From: Planotetraspora phitsanulokensis
GTDB lineage: Bacteria; Actinomycetota; Actinomycetes; Streptosporangiales; Streptosporangiaceae
NCBI RefSeq assembly: GCF_016863295.1
Contig: NZ_BOOP01000023.1
Location: forward strand, 62,001 to 126,000
Direction: 5' to 3'
Length of the DNA: 64,000 nt
Shown here: in pieces, positions 17,173 to 26,220 of the stretch
Position numbering within the stretch: position 1 is the first letter of the stretch
Layout of the letters: the number at the start of each line of letters is the position of its first letter
Position numbers and translations under genes: made by a program
Notes under the pieces: model-generated
Databases searched by the model: none
The model's input: the letters and a program-made list of their open reading frames with translations, nothing else
Told to the model about the DNA's origin: nothing

Positions 17173-17751
17173 TCAGTCATCAAGCCGTTCGGCGGGTTCG
17201 GTGACCACCATGACGAACCGGAGCGGGACGTCGCCCTCGTTGGCGTAGCGGTGCGGGCGGTCGGCGCTGAAGACGACCGCGTCGCCCGTCCCCACGACAT
17301 GGCTCTTGCCGTACAGGCTGAGCGTGAGCTCACCCTCGAGAACCGTGATCATTTCTCGCGTCCCGGCGGGGTGCGCGTCGCCGTCGTGAAGCTCACCGGG
17401 CCCGAGCTGCCAGTCCCACAACTCGAGGATCGCGGGGGCGTCGGTGCCGACGAGCAGCCGCGCCGAGCCGCCCCCGCCGTGCTCGAACGTCACGATGTCG
17501 GCCGCGTGGACGATCCGCACCACGGGGGTGTCCGAGACCTCGACCAGCCGTCCGACGGTCACGCCGAGCGCGTCGCCGATCCGGCTGAGGGTGTTCACGC
17601 TGGGGTTGGTCCTGCCCTGCTCGATCTGGATGAGCATGCCGCGGCTCACGTTCGATCGTGCGGCGAGTTCGTCGAGCGTCATCCCGCGGTGGGCTCGCTG
17701 CCCTCGGACGTTGGCCGCGATGGCGGCGGCGAGGGTCTCCGGATCCGGCAT
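17173..17751 (-). CDS. XRE family regulator with cupin domain
   Basis: A 192-residue two-domain regulator. The XRE helix-turn-helix (GMTLDELAARSNVSRGMLIQIEQGRTNPSVNTLSRI) occupies about residues 23-60 and a RmlC-like cupin the C-terminal half (LHDGDAHPAGTREMITVLEGELTLSLYGKSHVVGTGDAVVFSADRPHRYAN, with His residues that could hold a ligand or metal). Such proteins sense small polar molecules such as amino acids or polyamines. ATG 17751 is probably leaderless (-10 TAGACT six bases upstream). It is divergent from a DMT-type exporter, its likely target. Confidence 0.92.
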   Translation of the reverse strand: MPDPETLAAAIAANVRGQRAHRGMTLDELAARSNVSRGMLIQIEQGRTNPSVNTLSRIGDALGVTVGRLVEVSDTPVVRIVHAADIVTFEHGGGGSARLLVGTDAPAILELWDWQLGPGELHDGDAHPAGTREMITVLEGELTLSLYGKSHVVGTGDAVVFSADRPHRYANEGDVPLRFVMVVTEPAERLDD

Positions 17752-17757
17752 GAGTAC

Positions 17758-17781
17758 AGTCTAGTGATTCACATATACAAT
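17758..17781. promoter_or_regulatory. Divergent promoters with a GTGATTCAC palindrome
   Basis: Minus strand: TAGACT (17758-17763) lies six bases before ATG 17751, a leaderless layout. Plus strand: TACAAT (17776-17781) would start transcription near 17787 for the exporter. The 9-bp palindrome GTGATTCAC (17764-17772) sits exactly between the two -10 elements, where a repressor could block both. Confidence 0.5.
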
Positions 17782-17819
17782 CCATTGCACTCTCATGAAT
17801 GTCGATTGGATGGCGATCA

Positions 17820-18656
17820 GTGACAGCGGCTGTACTGGCGACCGCATGCGCGGTGATCTTCGGGACGGCCGACTTCTTCGGAGGTCTCGCCACCAGGCGC
17901 TCGCGCGTGCTCGCGGTCGTCGTGTTCTCCCAGATCGGGGGGCTGCTGCTGATCGTGCCGCTGCTCGCCTTCCTGCCGGGGTCCCCGAGCCCGGCGGCCC
18001 TGCTGTGGGGAATGGCCTCGGGTGTGGCCGGCGCCTGCGGAATCGTGATGTTCTACCGGGGTCTGGCCACCGGTGTGATGTCGGTGGTCGCCCCCACCAC
18101 CGCCACCGCCTCGATGGCGGTGCCGGTGATCTTCGGCCTGATCACCGGAGAGCGTCCGTCGTCACTGGCGCTCGTGGGGGTGGTTCTCGGCCTGTTCGCC
18201 GTGACCCTGGTCAGCCGGTCGCCGAACGACCCGGCGCACGGTTCCCGGATCGGCTCGATCCTCAACGCCCTCGCCTCCGGCGCGGGGTTCGGCGGCTTCT
18301 TCATCCTCTTGAAGCTGGCCCCGGAGGATTCGGGCGTGTGGCCGCTCCTCGGCGCCCGTATCGCGTCGATCGCGCTGGTCGCGCTGCTCGCGGTCGCGAC
18401 GCGCAGGAGCCTGCGCCCCATCCCGGGGACGCTGCGGGTGACCTTCGCCGCCGGGCTGCTCGACATGGCCGCCAACGTGCTCTATCTCCTCGCCGCCCAG
18501 CGCGGCCTGCTGAGCCTGATCGCCGTCCTGGTGTCGCTCTACCCCGCGAGCACCCTGCTGCTGGCGCGGTACGTCCTCGGTGAACGGCTGAGCCCGGTGC
18601 AGATCACCGGGGTCGGCTTCGCGCTGGGGGCCATCGCTCTCATCGCCGCCGCCTGA
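17820..18656 (+). CDS. DMT superfamily (EamA) transporter
   Basis: A 278-residue integral membrane protein with about ten predicted hydrophobic segments and the two EamA halves (for example GTADFFGGLATRRSR early and LVSLYPASTLLLARYVLGERLSPVQ in the second half). Such proteins export amino acids, metabolites or drugs. GTG 17820 is preferred: it is preceded by GGATGG and leaves only a few residues before the first helix, as in homologues; ATG 17799 would add seven residues. The divergent XRE-cupin gene probably controls it. A terminator hairpin follows. Confidence 0.9.
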   Translation: MTAAVLATACAVIFGTADFFGGLATRRSRVLAVVVFSQIGGLLLIVPLLAFLPGSPSPAALLWGMASGVAGACGIVMFYRGLATGVMSVVAPTTATASMAVPVIFGLITGERPSSLALVGVVLGLFAVTLVSRSPNDPAHGSRIGSILNALASGAGFGGFFILLKLAPEDSGVWPLLGARIASIALVALLAVATRRSLRPIPGTLRVTFAAGLLDMAANVLYLLAAQRGLLSLIAVLVSLYPASTLLLARYVLGERLSPVQITGVGFALGAIALIAAA

Positions 18657-18669
18657 CCCCGGACACACA

Positions 18670-18700
18670 GGTACGGCTGCCGCGATGCGACAGCCGTACC
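18670..18700. terminator. Bidirectional terminator between the DMT gene and sigR
   Basis: A perfect 10-bp stem, GGTACGGCTG (18670-18679) with its complement at 18691-18700, and an 11-base loop, between two convergent genes. Confidence 0.8.
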
Positions 18701-18727
18701 AGGGGAACCGCGAGGAAGAGGTTGATC

Positions 18728-19324
18728 TCAGGCGGCCACAGCGGGCTCGGGTACTCGGACCACGCCCTCTTCACGCGCGTAGCCCTCGAGCATTCCGCGA
18801 AGCTGCCGGCGGCCGCGGTGGAGCCGGGACATCACCGTGCCGATGGGCGTGCCCATGCGGTCGGCGATCTCCTTGTAGGCGAACCCCTCGACGTCGGCCA
18901 GGTAGACGGCCATGCGGAACTCCTCCGGAAGGGAGCGCAGGGCGTCCATCACGACGCTGTCGGGCAGCTGGTCGAGCGCCTCGTTCTCCGCCGAGCGCAG
19001 CCCGGTCGAGGTGTGGGACTCGGCGGCGGCGAGCTGCCAGTCCTCGATGTCCTCAGCCGTGGACAGCTTCGGCGAGCGCTGCTTCTTCCGGTAGTCGTTG
19101 ATGAAGTTGTTGGTGAGGATGCGGTGCAGCCACGCCTTGAGGTTCGTGCCCTCACGGAACTGGTGGTAGGAGGTGTAGGCCTTCGCCACGGTCTCCTGGA
19201 CCAGGTCCTCCGCGTCGGCCGGGTTACGGGTGAGCCGCATGGCGGACGCGTAGAGCTGACCGGTAACCGGGACGACGTCGCGCTCGAACCACGCGTGTCG
19301 CTGCTCTTCAGTCATCGAGATCAT
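18728..19324 (-). CDS. sigR: ECF RNA polymerase sigma factor, SigR/SigH type
   Basis: A 198-residue ECF sigma factor. Region 2 ([20 protein letters not shown], then [22 protein letters not shown]) and region 4 ([32 protein letters not shown]) match the SigR of Streptomyces and SigH of Mycobacterium closely, including the C-terminal [11 protein letters not shown]. That group directs the thiol-oxidative stress regulon and is normally held by a redox-sensing anti-sigma factor (RsrA/RshA) encoded just downstream. Here the downstream neighbour is the convergent exporter, so no anti-sigma gene is adjacent. ATG 19324 has GGGGG five bases upstream. It is divergent from a Cds1-like gene. Confidence 0.92.
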   Translation of the reverse strand: MISMTEEQRHAWFERDVVPVTGQLYASAMRLTRNPADAEDLVQETVAKAYTSYHQFREGTNLKAWLHRILTNNFINDYRKKQRSPKLSTAEDIEDWQLAAAESHTSTGLRSAENEALDQLPDSVVMDALRSLPEEFRMAVYLADVEGFAYKEIADRMGTPIGTVMSRLHRGRRQLRGMLEGYAREEGVVRVPEPAVAA

Positions 19325-19586
19325 CTCTTCCCCCTACGGAACTTCTCCCCCGTTACCCGTCCGGCATCGACCCATGCGAGGAGGCCTGGTTCATTTGCGG
19401 TCCCGGGACATCGTCCCAGCCGAACCCTAAGAATGGTGTTAAATGTTTCACCTGTTCAGCGGGGTCGCTCAGGCCAGGCGCCCGGCACGGGCAGATCACG
19501 TGCGGGCCGGACGAATCTCAGTAGCGTAACACTCCAGCCTCAATCCGGAGTAAAGTGTGGCAAACCTCACTCGCTAAAGTATCGGC
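19325..19586. promoter_or_regulatory. Divergent region between sigR and the Cds1-like gene
   Basis: No gene is supported in these 262 bp. I see a 13-bp inverted repeat GGGACATCGTCCC (19405-19417) and, near the right end, TAAAGT (19575-19580) exactly six bases before ATG 19587, a leaderless -10 for the Cds1-like gene; an identical TAAAGT lies at 19551-19556. ACACTCC and GGAGTAAAGTGT (19530-19558) can fold into an imperfect stem. No convincing SigR promoter (GGGAAT with GTT) was found on either strand by eye. Confidence 0.45.
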
Positions 19587-20660
19587 ATGAAACACGTGAA
19601 CCGGCATGATCCCGTCACGCGGGCCTGGGCCGCCGACGCCATCTTGGCCGTGGAAGCCGACGCGAACCGCAGTTGTGACACGCACCTGCATGTGTTCCCC
19701 CTCCCCTCTCACTGGGGCGTGGACCTCTACTTGAAAGACGAGTCGGTGCACCCGACCGGTTCACTCAAACACCGGCTCGCCCGCTCACTTTTCCTGTACG
19801 GCCTGGCCAACGGGTGGATCGGCCCCACGACCACGATCATCGAGGCGTCCAGCGGATCGACCGCGGTCAGCGAGGCCTACTTCGCCCGGCTCCTGGGACT
19901 GCCGTTCATCGCCGTGATCCCGACCACCACCTCACCGGAGAAGCGGGAGATCATCGAGTTCTACGGCGGCAAATGCCACCTCGTCGACGACCCCGGGGCG
20001 ATCTACGAGGAGTCCAGGAAGCTCGCCTGGGTGACAGGTGGCCACTACATGGACCAGTTCACCTACGCGGAGCGGGCGACCGACTGGCGGGGCAACAACA
20101 ACATCGCCGAGAGCATCTTCCAGCAGATGACCCATGAGCGGCACCCGGAGCCCGCGTGGATCGTGGTGGGAGCGGGCACCGGAGGCACGTCCGCGACGAT
20201 CGGGCGCTACATCAGGTACCGCCGCCACGCGACCCAGCTGTGCGTCGCCGATCCCGAAGGCTCGGCGTTCTTCCCCTCGTGGATCTCGGGAGACGACCTC
20301 GCCACCGGCCCAGGATCCCGGATCGAGGGGATCGGACGGCCCCGCGTCGAGCCGTCGTTCCTGCCCACCGTGATCGACCGGATGACCCACGTGCCCGATG
20401 CCGTGTCGATCGCCGCCATGCACTGGGTGAAGGAGGTCACGCGGCGGGACGTCGGCGGCTCGACGGGCACCAACGTCGCGGCGGCGGTGGAGATCGTCAA
20501 GGAGATGCGGGCCCGGGGAGAAAAGGGCAGCGTCGTCACGTTGATCTGCGACGGCGGCGAGCGTTACCGGGACACCTACGGCGACGACCAATGGCTGGCC
20601 GACAAGGGCATCGACATCGAGCCCCACCTCGCCGACCTCCGCCAGTTCCTGCGGAGCTGA
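19587..20660 (+). CDS. PLP-dependent cysteine synthase family protein, Cds1-like cysteine desulfhydrase
   Basis: A 357-residue fold-type II PLP enzyme. The PLP lysine lies in [11 protein letters not shown], the substrate-loop in [13 protein letters not shown] and the phosphate-binding glycines in [14 protein letters not shown]. Length and sequence resemble mycobacterial Cds1, which breaks cysteine down to hydrogen sulfide, ammonia and pyruvate; a cysteine synthase role is the alternative. The start ATG 19587 appears leaderless. Its position divergent from the thiol-stress sigma factor fits a role in cysteine and sulfide homeostasis (inference). A terminator follows the stop. Confidence 0.85.
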   Translation: MKHVNRHDPVTRAWAADAILAVEADANRSCDTHLHVFPLPSHWGVDLYLKDESVHPTGSLKHRLARSLFLYGLANGWIGPTTTIIEASSGSTAVSEAYFARLLGLPFIAVIPTTTSPEKREIIEFYGGKCHLVDDPGAIYEESRKLAWVTGGHYMDQFTYAERATDWRGNNNIAESIFQQMTHERHPEPAWIVVGAGTGGTSATIGRYIRYRRHATQLCVADPEGSAFFPSWISGDDLATGPGSRIEGIGRPRVEPSFLPTVIDRMTHVPDAVSIAAMHWVKEVTRRDVGGSTGTNVAAAVEIVKEMRARGEKGSVVTLICDGGERYRDTYGDDQWLADKGIDIEPHLADLRQFLRS

Positions 20661-20671
20661 ACCCCTCCCGT

Positions 20672-20694
20672 CGCGGGGCCGCTCAGGCCCCGCG
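20672..20694. terminator. Terminator between the Cds1-like gene and ftsY
   Basis: CGCGGGGCC (20672-20680) pairs perfectly with GGCCCCGCG (20686-20694) around GCTCA; outer bases CTC and GAG extend it with a bulge. It serves two convergent genes. Confidence 0.8.
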
Positions 20695-20707
20695 GCGAGG
20701 GTCGCCG

Positions 20708-21883
20708 TCAGTCGCCGAGGATGGCGTCGACGAACACCTCGGGGTCGAACGGGGCCAGGTCGTCGGGACCCTCCCCGAGCCCCACAAGCTTGACCGGTAC
20801 GCCCAGCTCACGCTGGACCGAGATCACGATGCCGCCCTTGGCGGTGCCGTCGAGCTTGGTCAGCGCGATGCCTGTGATGTTGACCACCTCGGCGAACACC
20901 TGGGCCTGGCGCATGCCGTTCTGGCCCGTGGTCGCATCGAGGACCAGGAGCACCTCGTCGACCAGCGCCCGCTTCTCGATCACTCGCTTGACCTTGCCGA
21001 GCTCGTCCATCAGGCCGGTCTTGGTGTGCAGACGACCGGCCGTGTCGACGATGACGGTGTCCACATGGTCCTCGAAGCCCTTGGCCACGGCGTCGAATGC
21101 CACGGACGCGGGGTCGCCGCCCTCCGGCCCCCGGACCACGGCCGCACCCACCCGGTCACCCCAGGTCTGGAGCTGGTCCGCCGCCGCCGCGCGGAACGTG
21201 TCGGCGGCGCCGAGGACGACCTTGTTCCCGTCGCCGATCAGCACCCGGGCGAGCTTGCCCGACGTGGTGGTCTTGCCGGTGCCGTTGACCCCCACGATCA
21301 GGACCACCGCAGGGCGCTCGCCGTGCGGCCGGACGTGCAGGGTGCGGTCGAGCTCGGGGGCGATCTGGGTGAGCAGCTCCTCGCGCAACATCGCCCTGAC
21401 CTCGACCGGCGTGCGGGTGCCGAGGACCTTCACCTTCGTACGGAGATCCTCGACGATGGCCCGGGTCGGGGCCACGCCGACGTCGGCGGTGATCAGGTTC
21501 TCCTCGATCTCGTCCCAGACCTCGTCGTCGAGCCGGTCCCGCGAGAGCAGTTCGAGCAGTCCCCTGCCGAACGCGCTCTGCGAACGGGCCAGGCGCCCGC
21601 GCAGCCGGACCATTCTGCCCGCGGACGGCGGCGGGATCTCGATCTCCGGCGCCTTGACGAGCTCCTCGGCGGGCGCCGGCGGGGGCAGCGTCGTGGTCAC
21701 GCCGCCTTCCTGGTCGCCACGACCGCCGGCTTGCGGCTCTTCGACGCCCGGGGCGCGCGGCGCCGGAGGCGCCTCCACCGTGGGGCGGTCCTTGGCCTTG
21801 GGCCGGAAGTAGAGGAACAGGCCACCGACCGCCAGTACGGCGACGACGGCCACGATCACGATGACGCCGAGGTAACCATCCAC
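20708..21883 (-). CDS. ftsY: Signal recognition particle receptor FtsY
   Basis: A 391-residue SRP GTPase that receives ribosome-SRP complexes at the membrane. An N-terminal membrane helix (LGVIVIVAVVAVLAVGGLFLYF) is followed by a proline- and acid-rich linker and then the NG domain with GVNGTGKTTT (G1), DTFRAAA, DTAGRL (G3) and TKLDGTAKGG (G4). GTG 21883 gives MDGYLGV at the start; an upstream ATG at 21925 is possible but lacks a ribosome-binding site. It follows smc in the same direction, the arrangement conserved across actinobacteria. Confidence 0.95.
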   Translation of the reverse strand: MDGYLGVIVIVAVVAVLAVGGLFLYFRPKAKDRPTVEAPPAPRAPGVEEPQAGGRGDQEGGVTTTLPPPAPAEELVKAPEIEIPPPSAGRMVRLRGRLARSQSAFGRGLLELLSRDRLDDEVWDEIEENLITADVGVAPTRAIVEDLRTKVKVLGTRTPVEVRAMLREELLTQIAPELDRTLHVRPHGERPAVVLIVGVNGTGKTTTSGKLARVLIGDGNKVVLGAADTFRAAAADQLQTWGDRVGAAVVRGPEGGDPASVAFDAVAKGFEDHVDTVIVDTAGRLHTKTGLMDELGKVKRVIEKRALVDEVLLVLDATTGQNGMRQAQVFAEVVNITGIALTKLDGTAKGGIVISVQRELGVPVKLVGLGEGPDDLAPFDPEVFVDAILGD

Positions 21884-22139
21884 AAATGCAGTTTCCCAGA
21901 CACACCGCACTGCTCCGGTCACCAAACCTCGTCACACGGCCATATCCGGCCCGACTCTCCACCCGAATGACGTGCACAGGCATCACCGCGAGGGGCGCGG
22001 CGGTGTCTGGACTGAGGAGAGAGTGGGGAGCGAGGAACGAGCGACCCCGAGCGACGAGGGAAGACATCGCCTCCGGGCGCCCCGAGCCCGCCTCTCCGAA
22101 GGAGAGGCCATCAAACACAGAGCGGAGCGAGCGCCAATG
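21884..22139. other. Intergenic region between smc and ftsY
   Basis: This 256-bp gap holds the smc terminator and two short stretches of GAGCGA-type repeats (about 22028-22062 and 22122-22136). I see no credible gene. Confidence 0.4.
22090..22108 (-). terminator. Hairpin after smc
   Basis: GCCTCTCC (22090-22097) pairs perfectly with GGAGAGGC (22101-22108) around a three-base loop, 32 bases beyond the smc stop on the minus strand. Confidence 0.6.
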
Positions 22140-25100
22140 TCACGCGTGCTCGCGCAGGCGCTGGCTCACCACCTGGGTGACGCCGTCGCCGCGCATGGAG
22201 ACTCCGTACAGCGCGTCGGCGATCTCCATCGTCCGCTTCTGGTGCGTGATGACGATGAGCTGCGAACTCTGGCGCAGTTCCTCGAAGAGGGTCAGCAGCC
22301 GCTGGGTGTTGGTATCGTCGAGGGCGGCCTCGACCTCGTCCATCACGTAGAACGGCGACGGGCGGGCCTTGAAGATGGAGATGAGGAACGCCACGGCGGT
22401 CAGGGACCGCTCACCGCCGGACAGCAGCGACAGCCGCTTGACCTTCTTGCCCGGTGGCCGGGCCTCGACCTCGACTCCCGTGGTGAGCATGTCGGACGGG
22501 TCGGTCAGCAGCAGACGCCCGTCGCCGCCGGGGAAGACCCGCTCGAAGATCTGGGAGAACTCCCTGGCCACGTCCTCGTAGGCGGCGGAGAAGACCTGTT
22601 CGACCCGGTCGTCGACCTCCTTGACGACGAGCAGGAGGTCCCTGCGGGTCTTCTTGAGGTCTTCGAGCTGCGAGCTGAGGAAGGCGTGCCGTTCCTCGAG
22701 CGCGGCGAACTCCTCGAGCGCGAGCGGGTTGACCTTGCCCAGCTGGGTCATCTGCTTGTCGGCCGTTCTCGCCCGCTTCTCCTGCTCCTCGCGGACGTAC
22801 GGCACCGGCGGGTCGCCGGGCACCGGGACGCTCGGCCCGTACTCGGAGATGAGGGGCTCCAGCTCGACGCCGTACTCCTCCAGCGCCCGCTCTTCCATCT
22901 GCTCGAGCCGCAGGCGCTGCTCGGTCCTGGCCATCTCGCTGCCGTGAGCGCGGTTGACCAGGGTGTCCAGCTCCGAGCTGAGGGCGCGGACGCGGAGCCG
23001 TACGGCCTTGAGCTCGGCGTCGATCTCGCCGCGTGCCCGCTCCGCCTCGTCGCGCTCTTCCGCGGCCCGCGTGAGCGAGGAATCCAGCGCCTTCAGCGCG
23101 ATCTGCGCTGCGCCGACCACGCCGGCGGCGACCTCGGCCTGCCTGCGGCGCCGCTCCCGTTGCGCAGCCGCACGCGCGCGGTCGTCCCGTTCCCGCCGGG
23201 CCGCGCGCATCAGCCCGTCGGCCCGGCCGGCTATGCCCCTGACGCGTTCCTCGGACGTCCTGACGGTGAGCCTGGACTCCATCTCGGCCTGGCGCGTCAC
23301 CCCTACGGCGGCGGCGAGCTCGTCACGCGTGTCGGTGGTCGGCTCGGCCTCCAGCTCCTGGGCGTACTCCGCCTCGGCCAGCTGCTCCTCCAGCTCGACG
23401 ACCGCCGCCTGGGCCAGCTCACGGGCCTGTTCGCCGTCCTGTACGGCTTTCGCCAGCCGGGCGGCCTCGTCCTGGGCCGCCTTAACGGCCGCTTCGAGCC
23501 GGGCGAGCTCCTTGGCGGCCGCGGCCGCCTTCTGGTCGGCGTCCCGCTGACGGCCCCGCAGCCGGTCGAGCACGGACTGGGCCGCGTTCAGCCCGGTCTG
23601 CGCGCTGTTGATGCCGTTCTGCGCCATGGTGAGACCGTTTTGCGCCTCGCCGACGCGCGCCTGCGCCGCGTCGAGCGCGAGCTGGGTCTCCTCCTCGGCC
23701 GCCGCGGCCTCTTCGAGGGCGAGCGCGTGGGTCTCCGCGGCTGTCTCGGCGGTGGCGAGGTCGGCGGCCGCCTCGTCGAGCGCGGCCCGCACCTGTAGCG
23801 GCGAGGCCACACTTCCGGAACCGCCATGCGCCGAGTGTGCCCCGAGGACGTCCCCCGAACGGGTTACGGCCCGCAGGCTCGGCTCGGCCTCCACGACCTT
23901 CCGCGCCGAGGCGAGATCGTCGACGACCACCACGTCCGCCAGAAGGGCGTCGACGGTGGTCCGGAGCGCCTCCGGCACGGTGACCAGGTCGGCGGCCCAT
24001 TCCGCACCGTCGACGGCCGCCCGCGCCGGGACGGCCTGGCCGTCGCCGGCGATCAGCAGTGCCGTCCTGCCTCCGTCGGCGACCCGCAGGTGCTCCAGGG
24101 CGGCCACGGCGGCGTTCAGGGAGTCGACGGTGACGGCGTCGGCCGTCAGGACCGCGGCGACGGCCGCCTCGGCCCCCGGCCGGACGGCGAGCATGGTGGC
24201 GATCGGGCCGAGGACGCCGGGGAGGTCGGCGCCGAGCAGGGCGGCTGCCCCGTCGACGCCTCCGGCGAGACTCATCTCCAGCGCCTCGCGGCGTGCCCGG
24301 AGCGCGGCGACGGCACGCTGCGACTCCTGGTCGGCGGCCTGTGCCGCCCCGACGGCCGATTTGGCGGCGCCGAGCGCCTCGCGCGGCGCGGAGGCGGCGG
24401 CCTTGGCCTGCTCCACGGCGGTCTCGGCCTGTTCGGCCACGCCCCGTGCCACCTCGACGGCGGCCCTGGCTAGGTCGACGCCCTCCTGGGCCGCCTCGAA
24501 CTCGGCGGCCAGCTCCGGATCGGCCACGGGCTCGCCGAGCTCGTGCGCGTCGCAGTCGGACTGCGCCCGCTCGGCCCGGTGGTGTGCGTCCTCGACGGCC
24601 TTGGTCAGGCGGCCGATCTCGTCACTCGCGGCGCGGGCGCGGCTCCTGGCGGACTCGACCTGGCCCCGGAGCCTGGCGAGCGCCTCACGCCTGTCGGCGG
24701 CCGCGCGGGCCGCGACGGACAGGCGGCGTTCCTCGGCGGCGAGCGCCTCCTCCGCCTCGGCACGGATCTCCACGGCCGCTTCCAGCCGGTCGCGTGCCTC
24801 GTCGAGCTCGTCGGACAGCGCCTGTTCCTGCTCCCTCACCTCGGCGGCCTCGCGCTCGAGGTCTTCCGGGTCGCGGCCGCGACGTTCGATCGAGGCGGCG
24901 TCCGCGGCGTGCCGTCCCCGTTCGGCCGCGAGGCTCTCCACGCCGCGGAGCCTCTCCTTGAGGGCCGACAGGCGGTAGAAGGTCTCCTGGACGGCCTTCA
25001 GGCGGGGCTGGGCGTCGTTCTCCGCCGCCTCCAGCTCGGCCTCCCGTCGCTGGCCGTCGGCCAGCTCGGTCTCGACCTGGGTGCGCCGGGCGAGGACGGC

Positions 25101-25847
25101 CGCCTCGTCGGCCGCCTCCCGCTGCAGGACCTCCCGCAGGTTCACGACGTCGTCGGCGAGCAGGCGCAGCCGGGCGTCGCGCAGGTCGGCCTGGATGACG
25201 GCGGCCTTGCGGGCGATCTCCGCCTGCCGTCCCAGTGGTTTGAGCTGGCGCCGAAGCTCGGTGGCCAGGTCCTGCACGCGGGTGAGGTTGGCCTGCATCG
25301 CGTCGAGCTTGCGAAGCGCCTTCTCCTTGCGCTTGCGGTGCTTGAGGACGCCGGCGGCCTCCTCGATGAACGCGCGGCGCTCCTCCGGGCCTGCGTGGAG
25401 CACCTGGTCGAGCTGGCCCTGGCCGACGATGACGTGCATCTCGCGGCCGATGCCGGAGTCGGACAGGAGTTCCTGGATGTCGAGCAGGCGGCAGGTGTCG
25501 CCGTTGATGGCGTACTCGCTCTGCCCCGACCGGAACATCAGCCGGCTGATCGTCACCTCGGTGTAGTCGATCGGCAGCGCGCCATCGGAGTTGTCGATGG
25601 TCAGCGTCACCTCGGCACGGCCGAGCGGCGGGCGACTCGAAGTGCCCGCGAAGATCACGTCCTCCATCTTGCCGCCGCGCAGCGACTTGGCGCTGTGCTC
25701 GCCCATGACCCAGGCGAGGGCGTCGACGACGTTGGACTTTCCTGAGCCGTTGGGGCCGACCACACAGGTGATGCCGGGCTCGAAACGCAGGGACGTGGCT
25801 GAGGCGAAGGATTTGAAGCCGCGCAGGGTGAGCGTCTTCAGATACAC
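22140..25847 (-). CDS. smc: Chromosome segregation protein SMC
   Basis: A 1235-residue condensin subunit. Walker A is GPNGSGKS (about residues 32-39), the signature LLSGGERSLTA and Walker B VMDEVEAALDD are at the C-terminal head, and two long alanine- and glutamate-rich coiled-coil arms flank a hinge domain (about residues 505-660, with ADLPGVLGPIATML and SGDVLGAH). With kleisin partners it compacts and segregates the chromosome. GTG 25847 was chosen because YLKTLTLRGFKSF follows and GGGAGG is seven bases upstream. It is a little longer than the usual 1180-1200 residues, mainly in the arms. Confidence 0.96.
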   Translation of the reverse strand: MYLKTLTLRGFKSFASATSLRFEPGITCVVGPNGSGKSNVVDALAWVMGEHSAKSLRGGKMEDVIFAGTSSRPPLGRAEVTLTIDNSDGALPIDYTEVTISRLMFRSGQSEYAINGDTCRLLDIQELLSDSGIGREMHVIVGQGQLDQVLHAGPEERRAFIEEAAGVLKHRKRKEKALRKLDAMQANLTRVQDLATELRRQLKPLGRQAEIARKAAVIQADLRDARLRLLADDVVNLREVLQREAADEAAVLARRTQVETELADGQRREAELEAAENDAQPRLKAVQETFYRLSALKERLRGVESLAAERGRHAADAASIERRGRDPEDLEREAAEVREQEQALSDELDEARDRLEAAVEIRAEAEEALAAEERRLSVAARAAADRREALARLRGQVESARSRARAASDEIGRLTKAVEDAHHRAERAQSDCDAHELGEPVADPELAAEFEAAQEGVDLARAAVEVARGVAEQAETAVEQAKAAASAPREALGAAKSAVGAAQAADQESQRAVAALRARREALEMSLAGGVDGAAALLGADLPGVLGPIATMLAVRPGAEAAVAAVLTADAVTVDSLNAAVAALEHLRVADGGRTALLIAGDGQAVPARAAVDGAEWAADLVTVPEALRTTVDALLADVVVVDDLASARKVVEAEPSLRAVTRSGDVLGAHSAHGGSGSVASPLQVRAALDEAAADLATAETAAETHALALEEAAAAEEETQLALDAAQARVGEAQNGLTMAQNGINSAQTGLNAAQSVLDRLRGRQRDADQKAAAAAKELARLEAAVKAAQDEAARLAKAVQDGEQARELAQAAVVELEEQLAEAEYAQELEAEPTTDTRDELAAAVGVTRQAEMESRLTVRTSEERVRGIAGRADGLMRAARRERDDRARAAAQRERRRRQAEVAAGVVGAAQIALKALDSSLTRAAEERDEAERARGEIDAELKAVRLRVRALSSELDTLVNRAHGSEMARTEQRLRLEQMEERALEEYGVELEPLISEYGPSVPVPGDPPVPYVREEQEKRARTADKQMTQLGKVNPLALEEFAALEERHAFLSSQLEDLKKTRRDLLLVVKEVDDRVEQVFSAAYEDVAREFSQIFERVFPGGDGRLLLTDPSDMLTTGVEVEARPPGKKVKRLSLLSGGERSLTAVAFLISIFKARPSPFYVMDEVEAALDDTNTQRLLTLFEELRQSSQLIVITHQKRTMEIADALYGVSMRGDGVTQVVSQRLREHA

Positions 25848-26220
25848 GCGGCCCCCTCCCTGACGCAAGACTTATCGGGGAAGACTACCGGTCCCGGCAG
25901 TGCCGAGACGTCGGATAGACCCCATGACACCGGTTCCGGCGACGTGGTCCCCGGCAACGGGGCATACTGCCCCCGCGAAAGCCGATCAGGCCTGTGAAGG
26001 TCGCGCGGATCCGCCGAGCCGGTCGCCGACGAGGACGGCCCAGGCAGTTCACGAAACACCGGATGTCAACGACAAATCACCGATGGAACTACCAGCCAGT
26101 ACGAAAATGGACTTTGCGGACACTTGACCGGCGAGTGAATGGCGGTCGAACGGTTTCCACAAATGACAAGGGACGCCTTTGCGGGCGTCCCTGACAATCC
26201 TTCCTTTTTGGGCCGGTCTC
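25848..26220. other. Intergenic region upstream of smc
   Basis: These 373 bp hold no supported gene. A terminator for the 64-residue gene lies at 26169-26192. On the minus strand a TTGACA (26069-26064) could be a -35 for smc but a matching -10 is weak (TGCCTG). Base composition from about 26050 to 26170 is AT-richer than the flanks. Confidence 0.4.
26169..26192 (-). terminator. Terminator after the 64-residue gene
   Basis: AGGGACGCC (26169-26177) pairs perfectly with GGCGTCCCT (26184-26192) around a six-base loop, about 30 bp beyond the stop on the minus strand. Confidence 0.8.

Noticed and set aside
16725-17751. Toxin-antitoxin pair (101-residue protein with XRE regulator)
   Set aside because: The genes are 140 bp apart, not coupled, and the XRE protein has a cupin sensor domain and faces its own exporter.
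21972-23798. Long open frame opposite smc
   Set aside because: It is the antisense shadow of the high-GC smc coding sequence; it has no motif, no ribosome-binding site and repeats of Arg/Leu/Gly typical of such shadows.
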